Shown here one piece after another: positions 1 to 11,220 of a DNA stretch of 64,000 nt. The stretch's first letter is position 1. Each line of letters opens with the position of its first letter. The notes under the pieces were generated by a model. The model did not search any database. It had not been told where the DNA came from and saw only the letters and a program-made list of their open reading frames with translations. Both the position numbers and the translations under genes were made by a program. Source of the stretch: Clarkia xantiana subsp. parviflora. Taxonomy: Eukaryota; Streptophyta; Magnoliopsida; Myrtales; Onagraceae. The DNA is taken from the NCBI GenBank assembly GCA_036873135.1, contig JAPTYO010000008.1, forward strand, positions 39,502,819 to 39,566,818, written 5' to 3'.

Positions 1-336
1 AATAGATTAGTACGTCCACATCCTTGATGAAAATATTCCAACTCCTTGGATGAGTCGTGCGTCCTTTGCTTTGGTTGTAGTGATGAGCCTTGTATAGGTT
101 GGCCTGTTGTCACTGTTGTTGTGTTTTGATGCCTTGATTTTAAGCTTAGGCGTCGTATATGAGTTAATATTGTGCCTACAAGAGAATGAATTTTGTTAGT
201 ATTTACAACATAACTTCATTTGATGCGCGAGTATGGAGTTACACATCTCCTTCTTTTAAAGTAATGAAGACTAAAAAGCTTGATACGACGGCTTTTAGTT
301 CTATGGTTTCCTTTCTTGTTTATGCATGGAATTTCT

Positions 337-3300
337 TCAAGTTCCCCCGCTGAAAGTGTTAGGCAATTCGTTCCCGTCAACATCTTGGATGCGGTATGCA
401 TTAATGTATGGGACCGCTACTATCTTGTAGGGGCCTTCCCACTTGGGGGACATCTTGTTGATTTGGTCCAGGTGTGAGAATTCGTTTCTTCTCCACACCA
501 TTTCTCCCACATGGAATTGTCGCGCCTTGACCTTTCTGTTGTAGTATCTGGATGTGGCTAGGCGCATCTTTGCTTGAACTTGCTCTGATTTCCATCTTTG
601 TTCGTCTGTTAGCTGAAGGTCGAGGCGTCTTTCTTCCTCATTGGTTTGGGGGTCAAAATGCGTCGTTCTGTATGAAGAGACGGCGATTTCGATAGGTGCC
701 ACTGCCTCGGTTCCATAGACTAGGCTGAAGGGTGTTTCACCTGTTGATTCTTTGGGTGTGCGCACAGCCCATAAAACACTGCTTAGCTGGTCCACCCAAC
801 CTCCTTTCAGAGCATGGACTCTCTTCTTTAGTCCGTCCAGGACTATCTTGTTTGCTGACTCGACCTGGCCGTTTGTCTGTGCGTGATGCACTGATGCAAA
901 ACGGTGGTCTATCTTGAGACGTTCGCAGAATTTTTGCATATTTCCACTCCTGAATTGGGCACCGTTGTCGCTAATGAGTATCTTCGGGACACCGTAGCGA
1001 GCCACTATGTAGTTTCGGATGAAGTCCATGATTTGTGTGTCTGTGATGCGTGCCAGTGGCTTAGCCTCAATCCATTTTGAGAAGTAGTCGATTGCGACGA
1101 CTATGAACTTTGCTTGGCCCTTCGATTTTGGGAGTGGACCGATCAAGTCAATGCCCCATTGTGCGAATGGCCATGTGCTTGAAATTGGGCTTAATTCTGC
1201 TGCTGGAGCTGTGATGTTCCTTGAATATAGCTGACATGCTTCGCATTCTGTCACCATGTTCGTTGCTTGAGCTCTCATTGTTGGCCAATAGTAGCCCAAG
1301 TTCAAGGCTTTGCGGATTAACGCACGAGCTCCTTCGTGCGAGGCAGCCATTCCTCCATGGAGTTCTTCTAGTACCGTTGTTCCTTCTGTGCTTGTGATAC
1401 ACCTTAGGTAGGGTGTAGAATAACCCTTTCTGTAGAGCTGTCCCTCGATCAAGGCGTAGTTTACGGCTACCCTTTCGATCTTGCTTGCTTGAGTTTTGTC
1501 TCGCGGTAGGGTCCCTCCTGCGAGGTATGCTTGGATTGGTATCATCCAAGTTTCCTCTTCATCAATGGCCATTACTTCGAATTGGTCTATGACGGATATT
1601 ATCCTGTTTTCCACAAAGTGTGTCTCTATGCCTTGTTCATTGTTTTGGGCATACTTGCTTAGAGCATCGGCCTCCTGGTTTTCTTCTCGTGGGACGGAAG
1701 TTATGTCGAAAGTTTTGAAACTTTCTACCAACTCCTTTGCTTGTGTCAAGTATCTCTGCATGTTTTCGGACTTTGCAGTGTACTCTCCTTTGACCTGGTT
1801 GACGACCAGTTGTGAATCACACTTTACTCGTAAGTGTTCCACCCCAACTCCTTTGGCTATCCTGAGGCCTGTTATCAGTGCCTCATATTCTGCCTCGTTG
1901 TTCGTCGCTCTGAATGTTAAGTTCAAAGCGTACTTCAAGGGGTCTGAGCCGTCGGGTGGGATTAGTAGTAATCCTGCCCCCGCGCCTGTGTTGGATGATC
2001 CGTCCGTGTACATTTCCCAAACTTCTGCTGGTGGGACATTTGTTTGGACTTCAACTTGTGGCTCGGGCTCGATTCCTGTGAACTCTGCTATGAAGTCTGC
2101 CAAGGCCTGCCCTTTGATGGCTGTCCGTGGAGCGAAATGAATGCGGAATTCACTTAACTCTACAGACCACTTCGTCAATCTCCATGACATGTTTGGTTTT
2201 GCAAGGATGTGCTTCAAAGGCTGGTCTGTGAGGACCGTTATTTCATGCGCGTGGAAGTAAGGCCTTAGCTTGCGTGCAGCTATCACAAGCGCGTACAAGT
2301 GCTTCTCAATTGGTACGTAATTGACTTCATACTTGGCCAGTGTTTTGCTCACGTAATAGACCGGGAGTTGCGCCCCTCCTTTTTCCTTTATTAGTACAGA
2401 GCTAACTGCCGTGTTGCTAGTTGATATGTAGAGAAAAAGAGGCTCCCCTTGAAGTGGCTTTGCTAGTCTTGGGAGCGTCTTCAAGTGTTGTTTGAGTTGT
2501 TGGAAGGCTTCTTCACAGACATTTGTCCATTCAAACTTCTTGTTCGCGCGTAGCACTTCGAAGAAAGGGAGGGCTCTGTCTCCGATTTTGGCCAGGAATC
2601 TGTTCAGGGCTGCGAGGCGCCCGTTGAGCTGTTGTACTTCTTTGTGCTTTGTTGGAGAGGCCATTTCTTCAATTGCCTTCACCTTCTCAGGGTTTGCTTC
2701 AATGCCCCTTTCGCTCACCATAAATCCAAGTATTTTTCCTGACTGTACCCCGAAAGCGCACTTTGCGGGGTTTAGTCTTATTTGGTACTGACGCATTCTC
2801 TCGAAGATTATGCGTAGGTCATCTGCGTGGTTCTTTCTTTTCTTGGATTTCACGACCATATCATCCACGTACGCCTCCATTTTATCGCCAATCAGATCTC
2901 CGAAAATGAGATTGACCATTCTTTGGTAGGTTGCCCCCGCATTGATTAACCCGAAAGGCATAACTTTGTAGTTATAAATTTCGCTGTCAGCGTAGAATGC
3001 CGTATGTGGGGCGTCCTGCCAAAACATTGGGATTTGGTTGTATCCCGTGTATGCATCCATAAATGTCATCAGTTCATGGCCCGCAGTCGCATCTACCAAT
3101 TGATCAATCCGTGGGAGCGGATATGAATCTTTTGGGCATGCATTGTTGAGGTCTCTGTAGTCGATGCACATTCTTGACTTGCCATTTGGTTTAGGAACAA
3201 CTACAGGGTTGGCTACCCAAGTTTGATACTTGGATTCTTCAATGAAGCCTGCATCAAGCAGTCTGCCTACCTCCTCGCGAATGGCCAACTTCTTGTCTCC

Positions 3301-3735
3301 TCCTATCGACCTTAGCTTTTGTTTCACTACTCGAGCATCTTTGTTGATGTTGAGTTTATGGCAAATGACATCTGGGCTTATTCCTGGCATGTCCTTTGGG
3401 GACCATGCGAATAAGTCTTTGTATTCTGTTAGGAGCGCTGTGATTTCAATCACTTCGTCTTCTGATAATGATGCTCCTACGCGCACCATTCTTTCTGGCT
3501 CATCGATTTTGACTTCACGGAGTTCGTCCATCGCTGTAGGCCTCCCGTAGTCATCTCTTGGGTCTTCGTCGATGGTGGGTACTACTGGCATGTTTCCCCT
3601 CAAGTTTTGTTGTAGCGCAACATTGTGGCATTCTCTTGCTACTTGTTGGTTTCCTCTAACTTCTCCCACACCTGCAATGGTTGGGAACTTGATCTTTAGG
3701 TGGGCCGTTGAAGGCACCATTCTCCATTCGTTCAT
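337..3735 (-). CDS. pol: Tat-like gypsy pol: RT, RNase H, archaeal-type RNase H, integrase
   Basis: This 1132-residue frame replicates and inserts the retroelement. Reverse transcriptase carries the YVDD catalytic box near residue 289, followed by an RNase H domain. A second RNase H starts near residue 575 with MYTDGSS. Integrase has an H-H-C-C zinc finger (near HGGMAASHEGAR and CEACQ) and the D-D-E core: GIDLIGP near residue 862, SDNGAQF near 924 and VESANK near 958. The start is not a true start: the same frame continues upstream into protease beyond one stop codon at 3814-3816. The last residues are lost: a one-base shift around 343-348 gives an early stop at 337-339, while the normal family end can be followed in another frame to about 320. 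The rest is open, so this copy is fairly young. Confidence 0.85.
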   Translation of the reverse strand: MNEWRMVPSTAHLKIKFPTIAGVGEVRGNQQVARECHNVALQQNLRGNMPVVPTIDEDPRDDYGRPTAMDELREVKIDEPERMVRVGASLSEDEVIEITALLTEYKDLFAWSPKDMPGISPDVICHKLNINKDARVVKQKLRSIGGDKKLAIREEVGRLLDAGFIEESKYQTWVANPVVVPKPNGKSRMCIDYRDLNNACPKDSYPLPRIDQLVDATAGHELMTFMDAYTGYNQIPMFWQDAPHTAFYADSEIYNYKVMPFGLINAGATYQRMVNLIFGDLIGDKMEAYVDDMVVKSKKRKNHADDLRIIFERMRQYQIRLNPAKCAFGVQSGKILGFMVSERGIEANPEKVKAIEEMASPTKHKEVQQLNGRLAALNRFLAKIGDRALPFFEVLRANKKFEWTNVCEEAFQQLKQHLKTLPRLAKPLQGEPLFLYISTSNTAVSSVLIKEKGGAQLPVYYVSKTLAKYEVNYVPIEKHLYALVIAARKLRPYFHAHEITVLTDQPLKHILAKPNMSWRLTKWSVELSEFRIHFAPRTAIKGQALADFIAEFTGIEPEPQVEVQTNVPPAEVWEMYTDGSSNTGAGAGLLLIPPDGSDPLKYALNLTFRATNNEAEYEALITGLRIAKGVGVEHLRVKCDSQLVVNQVKGEYTAKSENMQRYLTQAKELVESFKTFDITSVPREENQEADALSKYAQNNEQGIETHFVENRIISVIDQFEVMAIDEEETWMIPIQAYLAGGTLPRDKTQASKIERVAVNYALIEGQLYRKGYSTPYLRCITSTEGTTVLEELHGGMAASHEGARALIRKALNLGYYWPTMRAQATNMVTECEACQLYSRNITAPAAELSPISSTWPFAQWGIDLIGPLPKSKGQAKFIVVAIDYFSKWIEAKPLARITDTQIMDFIRNYIVARYGVPKILISDNGAQFRSGNMQKFCERLKIDHRFASVHHAQTNGQVESANKIVLDGLKKRVHALKGGWVDQLSSVLWAVRTPKESTGETPFSLVYGTEAVAPIEIAVSSYRTTHFDPQTNEEERRLDLQLTDEQRWKSEQVQAKMRLATSRYYNRKVKARQFHVGEMVWRRNEFSHLDQINKMSPKWEGPYKIVAVPYINAYRIQDVDGNELPNTFSGGT

Positions 3736-3813
3736 GGTCGTGTATCCGAGAATGCCATTGTAGGCGTTTAGCTTCTCGACTACTATGAATAGTACATCGA
3801 TATTCAGACGTCT

Positions 3814-4215
3814 TTATCCTTCGCCCAAAGTTACCGGAAGGGTAATGGTGCCCAGCGGGTAGCTGGCATCTCCCATGAATCCCACTAGAGGTGAGTTCAT
3901 TGTTTGTATGGCCTTCTTTCTTCCGAGTGCTAGGACAATGTCTTTTGTTAGCACGTTTGGGGCGGAGCCTCCGTCTACCAGAATTCGCTTCACTTCCATG
4001 TCATCAATAGTCATTTGAATGACTAAGGCGTCGTTGTGGGGGAACGTTATGTGCTCTCTGTCTTTGGCTGAGAAGCCTATGACGTCTTCCATGATTGTGT
4101 CTTCTCCGTCTGGTTCCTGTGGCTTTTCACTTTTTCCGGCGGCGTACTTCTCCCTTGTGTAAGAGGTTTCGCCCCCTGCACTGAAGCCTCCGTGTATGGT
4201 GTATGTGTTTTCCAT
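3814..4215 (-). pseudogene. Aspartic protease segment of E1, cut off from pol by a stop codon
   Basis: This 133-residue frame is the protease that sits between gag and RT in Tat-like polyproteins. The active-site region reads KRILVDGGSAPNVL, with DGG in the place of the usual D-S/T-G; the same DGGS form occurs in E3 at 51818-51829, so it is a lineage trait rather than damage. The frame is the same as the downstream pol frame and is separated from it only by the stop codon at 3814-3816. Upstream, the frame begins close to the primer binding site, where a full gag would be expected. Confidence 0.75.
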
Positions 4216-4256
4216 CTTGCTTGTTCGTTTGAGTAACGCAGGCTTTCTGTTCGAAG

Positions 4257-4273
4257 CCCGCAGACGGCGCCAA
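4257..4273 (-). other. Primer binding site of E1
   Basis: Read on the minus strand this is TTGGCGCCGTCTGCGGG, next to the LTR end. The TGGCGCC core matches the 3' end expected for plant tRNA-Asp, as used by Athila-type elements. The same site occurs in E2 (44014-44030) and E3 (49830-49846). Confidence 0.75.
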
Positions 4274-4621
4274 GTGTTTCGACCAAGTTAACGCGGGTTG
4301 TCTGCTGAGTAACTTGTCGATGTCTTCAGGTTGGGTGCGAGCTTGTTAGGGCCAAGTCCGTCTCCTAGGGTCGTGCACGGGCCTTTGGCTTCGTCTTCAA
4401 AATCGCACTAAGTCCTTCGGGCTCTCTCGCTGACTGTCCGTCCGTACCTGCAAGAGGAGCATTACCGAGCAACTCCCGTGGAGAGGGGGGGGGGGGTGCT
4501 TGGTGCGCTCACTCCGACGATCAACATTAGACAGTTTTAGAGAGAGAAAGTTTAGAGAGAGATCAGAGCTTTTCTCAATTCTCACCAAAAGTGACTTGAA
4601 AATGTTTACCCCCAAGGTGGC

Positions 4622-4629
4622 TATTTATA
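4622..4629 (-). promoter_or_regulatory. TATA box of the E1 LTR
   Basis: On the minus strand the sequence is TATAAATA, inside a GC-richer context and about 350 bases before the primer binding site. This position fits the U3/R border of a plant LTR. Confidence 0.6.
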
Positions 4630-4836
4630 GGCAACCTTGGACCGTAAGCCGGTTTTGACCCGGTTCAATGTGGAAATGTGAACCGGGATGCAGGGGAGAG
4701 CTTTGGGAAGAGGACTCTGACGCACGTCTCAGGCGGCTGTCACGAGCGAGACGCGCGCGCCTTGTAACGGGGGGTCCCCGACGTATAGGAGTTAGTTGAA
4801 AATCGGGTCTCCGTATACATCCAGGACAAAAAAAGG

Positions 4837-4928
4837 GGGGGTGTGCGCGACACCCCCGGGGTGCTAAGCTTACCCGGAATTCCGGGTAAGCCCCCCGGGG
4901 GTGCCGGGCAAGTTCGCGACTTGCCCGG
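4837..4928. repeat. Three consecutive GC-rich hairpins in the E1 LTR
   Basis: Hairpin 1 has 8-bp arms (4837-4844 and 4850-4857) with loop GCGCG. Hairpin 2 is a perfect 24-bp palindrome with no loop (4868-4891), centred on an EcoRI-like GAATTC. Hairpin 3 has 10-bp arms, CCGGGCAAGT at 4904-4913 and its complement at 4919-4928, with loop TCGCG. Confidence 0.85.
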
Positions 4929-4930
4929 TT

Positions 4931-6805
4931 TCCCCCGGTTAGCTCGAAATTGGGTTTCGTAGTGGGTCTTACGTGCGTGTATGAGGTCCGAATAATTAAA
5001 ACCGAGCCCGAATCATGCGTATATCCATCAGTATCATTAAAGGGTCAAAGTCTTACTTTTATTCAAGAAATTTCCTACGTCCTTCGACTGACATGGCTTG
5101 GTGGGGTTTTTCGGCTATGTGATCGTGGCTTGGTGGTATGCTACACATTCTCTGTTAACTTACAATTGCTCAAAGCTTCTAAAGACCGAGAGATGAACAA
5201 AAAACTATATATTGCTTAATTGTTATAAGCACGGATTAAGAAAGGAGATCAACTTACACGAAGTCTCTTCCGTGGATGTATCTCATTGCCCAAACCCTAG
5301 CTTTAATTGGTCATTCTTTCCAAATGCTCCACATTCCTTTGTAGTATACACCTGAATACCTTTAATTTGCACGTTATGACAATAAGTTAATTAGTGAAGA
5401 CTCATAGAGTAGGAAATATCTAACTTACAAAAAATAAACAATGCTTGACACTTGAGATTATGAGAAATGACGGCTAAATAGTTCTAAAGTCAAGGTTAAT
5501 TAAATAGATGACTTACCCTCAAGAGATTAGAATATCGTAACACTATTTCTTCTTATAAATCTATCAATACTTCTACATTTAATGTGATCTAAGTCAAGCC
5601 TATCTTGCGCATTGCAATCCATTAAGATAAATTAGATATTACAAAGCACATGTATAAATGAATGTTATCATGAGTATAAATTTTCCTAGAAAAATCATTG
5701 TCTTAACCCATAAAATCCCTGAATATACATTAACAAAAAAAAATAAGTGCATATGAAACCAAATATGTCTACTTAGAGTTTTATTTGATTTAATAAAATC
5801 ACATTAAGAATTTTGCAATTAGGAAAAGATATTGGTATATACGTAAATAATCATAATGTTACTTCACATACCACGTATTGTCGAATACTATACACTTCAA
5901 ACCAGCATCACCTCATTGTCCTCCATGAGTTTAATCGGACCGAACTCCAACTTCTATACTAAAAAATAAAATAAAAACAAATCCCCACAGCAAATAAAGA
6001 AAAGAATATTAATATTAAAATATTTCATCATTTATCTAATATCGAGGACTTTAACGACCGTCTTATACTAAAATATCATCTAATTTGTTGATCATATCAG
6101 ATAAAATCCTAATAATCAAATGAACTCTGATACCAAATAATAAGAAAAAAACTATTTAATTATCGTGAATCACAGTTCTTAGAGTATAGGAAAGAAACTT
6201 AATAGTCAAGATCACATCGAGGAATACCTAGAGCAATTGTTCATGTTTTGAGTTGTTTCATCAGCCACCCATTCCGCGAAGATCTATACATTGTAATCTG
6301 TAGCGAACCATATATATATATACACGTAGTATCATTAATGGTGAAGAAAAACTTGTAATTTAATATACATAAAACCTTTCAATTATGAAAAAAAGAAGAT
6401 ATTTGCAGCTACACACTGACGACAGGATAAAGACGATCGTTATGTAGCTAGTCAAGAGTTTTATTATGTATTATTTTAGATCTCCTACTCATTCATATTC
6501 ACATAAACCTGGAGAACAAAATATCACAATCGTATAAAATAATATATAGATATTTCTAATGTTTCAGATGTTTCCATAAATAAAGATATTAATGATACCT
6601 AAAAATGCATAATGCACTTGTTGAAAATCATAGTTACAATGTTGATACCGGTGATGCTATTAGCGATGAAAGCTTCTTTCTCACTGAAGACATGAATGAC
6701 TTCATCACAAACCGTAAACTAACCATTCCAGCGTTTGGCGAGAAGGAGTAGGGTCCAAATTAAGAGGATGGGCAAACTGTATTTATTATTATTATTATTA
6801 TTATT
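4931..6805. other. AT-rich intergenic DNA
   Basis: No coding exon, RNA gene or clear transposon was recognised. The only simple repeat of note is an (ATT)n tract at about 6782-6804. The short open frame at 4950-5219 has no recognisable motif and extends from LTR-like DNA. Confidence 0.5.
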
Positions 6806-7061
6806 GCTTACGTGGCGGCCTACGGTCTTCCGGAACCAAACTGTATAAATTTACTATTTAAAAGGAAACTTTTAATTAATTTATTTCTTTAAATGGCGTA
6901 GAGACCAAAATAAGAGATAAAAATACTTCTTAATTTTCAGTTACTAAATATTTTGTATCTATATTTATAGAACCCCAACTAAATTAAGAAACGGTGACAG
7001 GGCAAACTGTCCACGTGTCAGCCAGAGGGCTTCCGATGTCGAATTAATATAATACAGTAGA
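6806..7061 (-). mobile_element. Helitron-like 5' terminal segment, copy 1
   Basis: This is the first of six copies of a ~260 bp repeat (others at 10011-10276, 15590-15850, 18122-18381, 20425-20691 and 22778-23044). On the plus strand each starts GCTTACGT(G/T)GCG and ends AATTAATATAATA; on the minus strand the fuller copies begin TCTACTATATTATATTAATT. The two ends also carry related direct motifs (CGTGGCGGCC...CTTCCGG and CGTGTCGGCC...CTTCCGA). The body of the element to the left is not delimited. Confidence 0.55.
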
Positions 7062-8017
7062 TATAGTAGATAGTAGATACTAGCGCAGGAAAAATATTTC
7101 GAAGTTAATATAAATAATTTATTACCCTAATTTTAAAATAAAAATACAAATCGACAAATTTTTAATAAAGTTCATATACTTTTTAGATAATTATATAAGC
7201 ACTATTGTATTATAAAACGACGGTTAATAAAAACTAAACATAAAAATAGACGATTTTTCCTCATTTTACATATTTCATACTTTTTTTTTACAACATACAT
7301 TTTTTATACTTGGAAAATGCTTTTTTATACTTCGTAAAGGTATTCGTATTGTTGTAAGTTTTAATTTTAGGTTCCTAAATATGTTTCAATTTTTTGGGCA
7401 TTAATGAATGTTTTTTCTCATACTATTTTTTCATTTTGTATTTTGTTTATTTCTTTTATTGATCCTATACTTTAAGTGTTGATACTATCCAGACAAAAAC
7501 GTACTATATATATAGTTATCAGTAATTATTACAATTCCGACGCCCACATTCCTATTTGTTCCGACCTAGAGAGGTTTTAAATAAGCCATCCCTAGAGAGG
7601 GTTTAAATAAGCCATCGAAGTTGCCAATAATTACCTCCCCTGCCACTGTGACTGTTGTCGGAACGAATCGGACTGCTGCTGTCGGAACTTATATTACCTC
7701 CCTATACTTATTTATTCTTAAATGTTTTTTTAAAACACATACTTTTTAAACAAATCAATATTTAGAATGAAAATAAGTAGGAACTTTTTTTACTTTCCTA
7801 AAATATGATATTTTATTTATCGAATCTATAACTAATACGTATATACCTAGAAGCTTACATTTTTTTCGTATCTTTAATATGTATATTAAGAAAATTTGTA
7901 AATAAATACGTAAATTTGTTCAATAGATAGCAAGAAGTTTTACATAAATACGTGAAAATATAGGCATATTCATAAATTAGCAAAACATAAAACAATATAT
8001 ATATATATATTGATAAA

Positions 8018-8073
8018 GAAAGAAGAAAAATATTATATCATCATCATAAAGAAAAATATTATATCATCATCAT
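8018..8073. repeat. 26-bp direct repeat, two copies
   Basis: The unit AGAAAAATATTATATCATCA and a few following bases occur twice in immediate succession. Confidence 0.8.
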
Positions 8074-9534
8074 ATCATACATGATGACTTGATCACCTTA
8101 GTTTATATTATGTGTACATGATGTTAACCCTAATGTCCTCTATTTCCACGTGGAATAGTAGCAATGCTTCTTTATAATTCAACCCTTCAAAAGCACGACT
8201 TTATTGAATCATAAATCTTGAAATTTGATCAACAATATAATAGAATGTAAAAGTTGAAAAAAAAATTGATCAGTTTGGTGGATACTTGAACGCCGATAAC
8301 AATACCAACGCTAAATATTAACTGAATATAAGATATAGTACAAAAAAAAATGTTTAAGAATGTTAATAAAGATCATAACTGAAGAAATTATATACGATAA
8401 AGATGGAGAATTCGACCTGCACGATTCGACAACTTTTGTTTCTCAAATCTATACATATCCTCTAATTTCTCCAAATACTCCAGTCTTCCTTGTACATATA
8501 TGTAGGTCTTGTTCCCTTTCACATTATATTATATATATATATATAATATAATATAATATTATACAATATATAATGTTATATATATAGTACGTTTATATAA
8601 TAACAATATTTATTATTTATATAATAACGTTTCTTTTATTGTTTATTTTTATACTTTAGAATTAGTGGTCAAATATAACTATATTTATAGCCTTTTTAGT
8701 CTTTACCTAAAAAAAAGGATACATCACGTACCATGTATATTCCTTGAAGTACTTCTGTAAAGCTAACCCATATTTTAGTTATTTCAATTAAAAATATCAC
8801 TGTAGAACTTATTGGCAACAAAAAGTATAATTACAATTTCATATATAATTCAAGTCTCATGCATAAAAAATTATAGTATTTTTTTTTTTTTATCTATTAT
8901 CAAGTCCTCATGCATTTTGGCAAAAAAAAAAAAAAAGTTATCATGCATTGATTTGATGTATTGAAATCTTACGTTCATTTAATTAATACCTTCTCTGAAA
9001 CACAGATAATTGTAAACAAACTATAAATCAAAGAATTTAGCCCCTTTATCCACATCCTTTGTGGAGCAACATACAAAAAAATATAAATTGGTTGTCCTTT
9101 CCTTGAAAACGTATTAAAAAAAATTGGATCATTATGGCTTGTATTGAGACTTGATAACCTACCTTAGTTAAGCTCAACAATGTATGTTTAATAATTAAGC
9201 TCAACAATCTTTTGTTGCAATTCGTATACCTAACACTCATCTCATAATGTTCAGTATCATGTAACAACGTAACCCAAAAATCCTGCAAAATAGAAACTTG
9301 GATCTGGTTCCTAAAGAAAAACTTAGCTAGCTAGCTATATATACAGATTTCAACAACACTTATCTCATATTTGATCGAGTACAGATGCCTTCCGTTGACT
9401 CTAGCTAGCTGATGCACAACTCAACATAGTCCTTCATGGCGATCTCGAGTCAGAGCTCCTTGCTTTTGGAATTTGTGTCAGTAACGATCTGATCTCGAGT
9501 CTATATATATATCTATCGTAAAAAACATAACGTG

Positions 9535-9915
9535 GTTAGGTATTTCTTTTTGGCCGAACTCTCCGAAGGCTACCTATTGATTTGCTAGACATATATTAGG
9601 GTTTCAATAACACTAAAATATCGATTACAATGGTAAATTATAGTATATATATGTATAAGTATTTACTTATTTAGGGTTAGTATATTTTTTGTTAGAAAAT
9701 TTACGATATACAGCCGGGTACGTATTTTTTTAAGCCGAAGGCTACCTAGTGATTTGCTAGAAACAAATATTAGAGTTTTTAATAACACTAACTAAAATAT
9801 TATTTACGATTGTTAATTATGGTAAAAATATATAATTTAGGTTTAGTTAACTATTTACGACATGGTAATATGTATATTTTTGTGGCCGACGGCTAGCTAG
9901 TGATTTGAACATATC
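9535..9915. repeat. Three diverged ~170 bp tandem repeats
   Basis: Near 9545, 9725 and 9885 the same block recurs: a T-rich run, GGCCGA or AGCCGA, GGCTA, then TGATTTG. Each of the first two is followed by AATAACACTAA and an AT-rich tail. No coding potential. Confidence 0.6.
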
Positions 9916-10290
9916 TATTAATATATTATTCCTTTGATTGAACCATATCTTGTAATGTGCAATTGGCCATATATTAATGTTTGCTTTATATAATATAAAT
10001 AATATACAGCACTTACGTTGCGGCCTATGCTCTTCCGGTACTAAACTGTATAGATTTACTATATAAATGGAAATTTTTAATTAATTTATTTCTATAAATT
10101 GCGTAGAGACCAAAATAGGAAATAAAACTACTTCTTAATTTTCAACAAATCAATATTATGTATCTAAATTTAGAGAACCCCTATTAATTCCAATTAAATT
10201 AGGAAACACTGACTGCGTGGACTGTCCACATGTCGGCCAGAGGGCTTCCGATACCGAATTAATATAATATAGTAGATAATATATATATAT

Positions 10291-10730
10291 ATAAGGGCTA
10301 TGCTAGAACCTGTGAAATTTCTCTAGAAAGTGATATAGGGTCTCATAAAGAACCAATACATTTGTTCATTTACTTTCTCTTTTTTTATTTTTTATTAAAT
10401 TTTCACAAGAAATTTCACATTTTAAAATTTCACATTTTAAAGATTTGAGATAGGAAAGAAGAAAATTGACCAACGGTTTCTCTCCCACTCCATAATGACA
10501 TCGTGTCGTGTGCATCCAAATTGCTTTAGCTAAAATTTGGAAGTTCACTAATTTTTGGGTTTGCATTTATTATTTTAATTAATTAATTACATAGTTTTAT
10601 TTTATACCAATTTGTCATTCTAGAGTGATTGTCATTATAATCTAGAAAATAATGAATTCTTCTTGAATTTTTGGTGTATAATATATAGTCCTTTCATAAA
10701 AAAAAATATATATAGTTCACTTTGTTATAT
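10291..10730. repeat. Repeat R2, copy 1
   Basis: About 440 bases here match 23065-23515 with few differences, beginning ATAAGGGCTATGCTA and ending TTCACTTTGTTATATA. In both places R2 lies directly beyond the ~260 bp Helitron-like segment, so the two were probably copied together. A 66-residue minus-strand open frame is present in both copies but shows no known domain. The transposon class is unknown. Confidence 0.75.
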
Positions 10731-11220
10731 ACTAGTGTACTTTGCCTCCGTGTCACGCGAGGTGATATCTTAACTTTTTCAATCATATATAAGTCTTTAA
10801 AAATAATTTCGTATTAAATTTAGAAATTTACTTGTATAAAACTTTTGCTGAAGGATTATTTGGATATGATGAACACGCGGGTGTTTTGAAAAACAAAGAT
10901 TATACTTTATAAGAATTAAAATATATTTCATAGGGAAAAGGAAAGTTGAAACTTGAATAGGAAACTCTGAAGCATCCATTTTCAAGTTTCAATGCTTTCA
11001 TTGAGCTTTTCGATTTAAAGGTAGGCCCAAAATAGCACACACTTAGGTTAAAAGTCCAAATTAAACCACTATTACAAAATCCACCAAATTATTCGACGCT
11101 GTTATAGTTTTCGGGGAGTTATGTTTCTTCTCCTTCTTCTCTCTTGGATTGGTGCATTCAGAGTCTTCAATATAACTGACATGAGGTATCAGAGGTGTCA
11201 TAGGTGGAGGATAATTAATG

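Larger units (their letters stand above)
1..4930 (-). mobile_element. Ty3/gypsy Tat-like LTR retrotransposon E1, truncated by window edge
   Basis: The element runs on the minus strand: LTR (right), primer binding site, protease, reverse transcriptase, two RNase H domains and integrase (left). The second RNase H domain between RT-RH and integrase, and the protease style with a DGGS-type active site, are typical of the plant Tat lineage. Gag is absent: only about 40 bases separate the primer binding site (4257-4273) from the protease reading frame. The 3' LTR is not recognised in bases 1-319 and probably lies beyond the window. The right end of the LTR is uncertain; 4930 is an estimate that includes the GC-rich hairpin cluster. 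Confidence 0.85.
4275..4930 (-). repeat. 5' LTR of E1 (right end approximate)
   Basis: The LTR abuts the primer binding site with one base between them. Read on the minus strand its end is GGTCGAAACA. It contains a TATA box at 4622-4629, a run of 12 G near 4486-4497, and GC-rich hairpins at 4837-4928 upstream of the TATA box. I could not find the matching TGTTTCG start, so the outer border is open. Confidence 0.6.
7080..10276 (-). mobile_element. Helitron-like element, unit 2 (degraded)
   Basis: The right end is the shared ~260 bp segment (10011-10276). The left end is a CTAG at 7080-7083, 18 bases from copy 1, without a good hairpin, so this border is weak. Within it 7985-8073 holds a 26-bp direct repeat and 9535-9915 holds three diverged ~170 bp repeats. 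The segment 9931-10010 is shared with 18040-18121, just outside copy 4. No coding sequence is recognised. Confidence 0.4.

Noticed and set aside
240..262. Purine tract AAAAGAAGGAGA (minus strand) as the E1 polypurine tract, with the 3' LTR starting at TGTGTAAC
   Set aside because: The 5' LTR end (CGAAACA) predicts a start like TGTTTCG, and no part of 1-250 matches 4275-4930.
4950..5219. 89-codon plus-strand frame next to the E1 LTR
   Set aside because: It has no motif, overlaps probable LTR flank and is of a length expected by chance.
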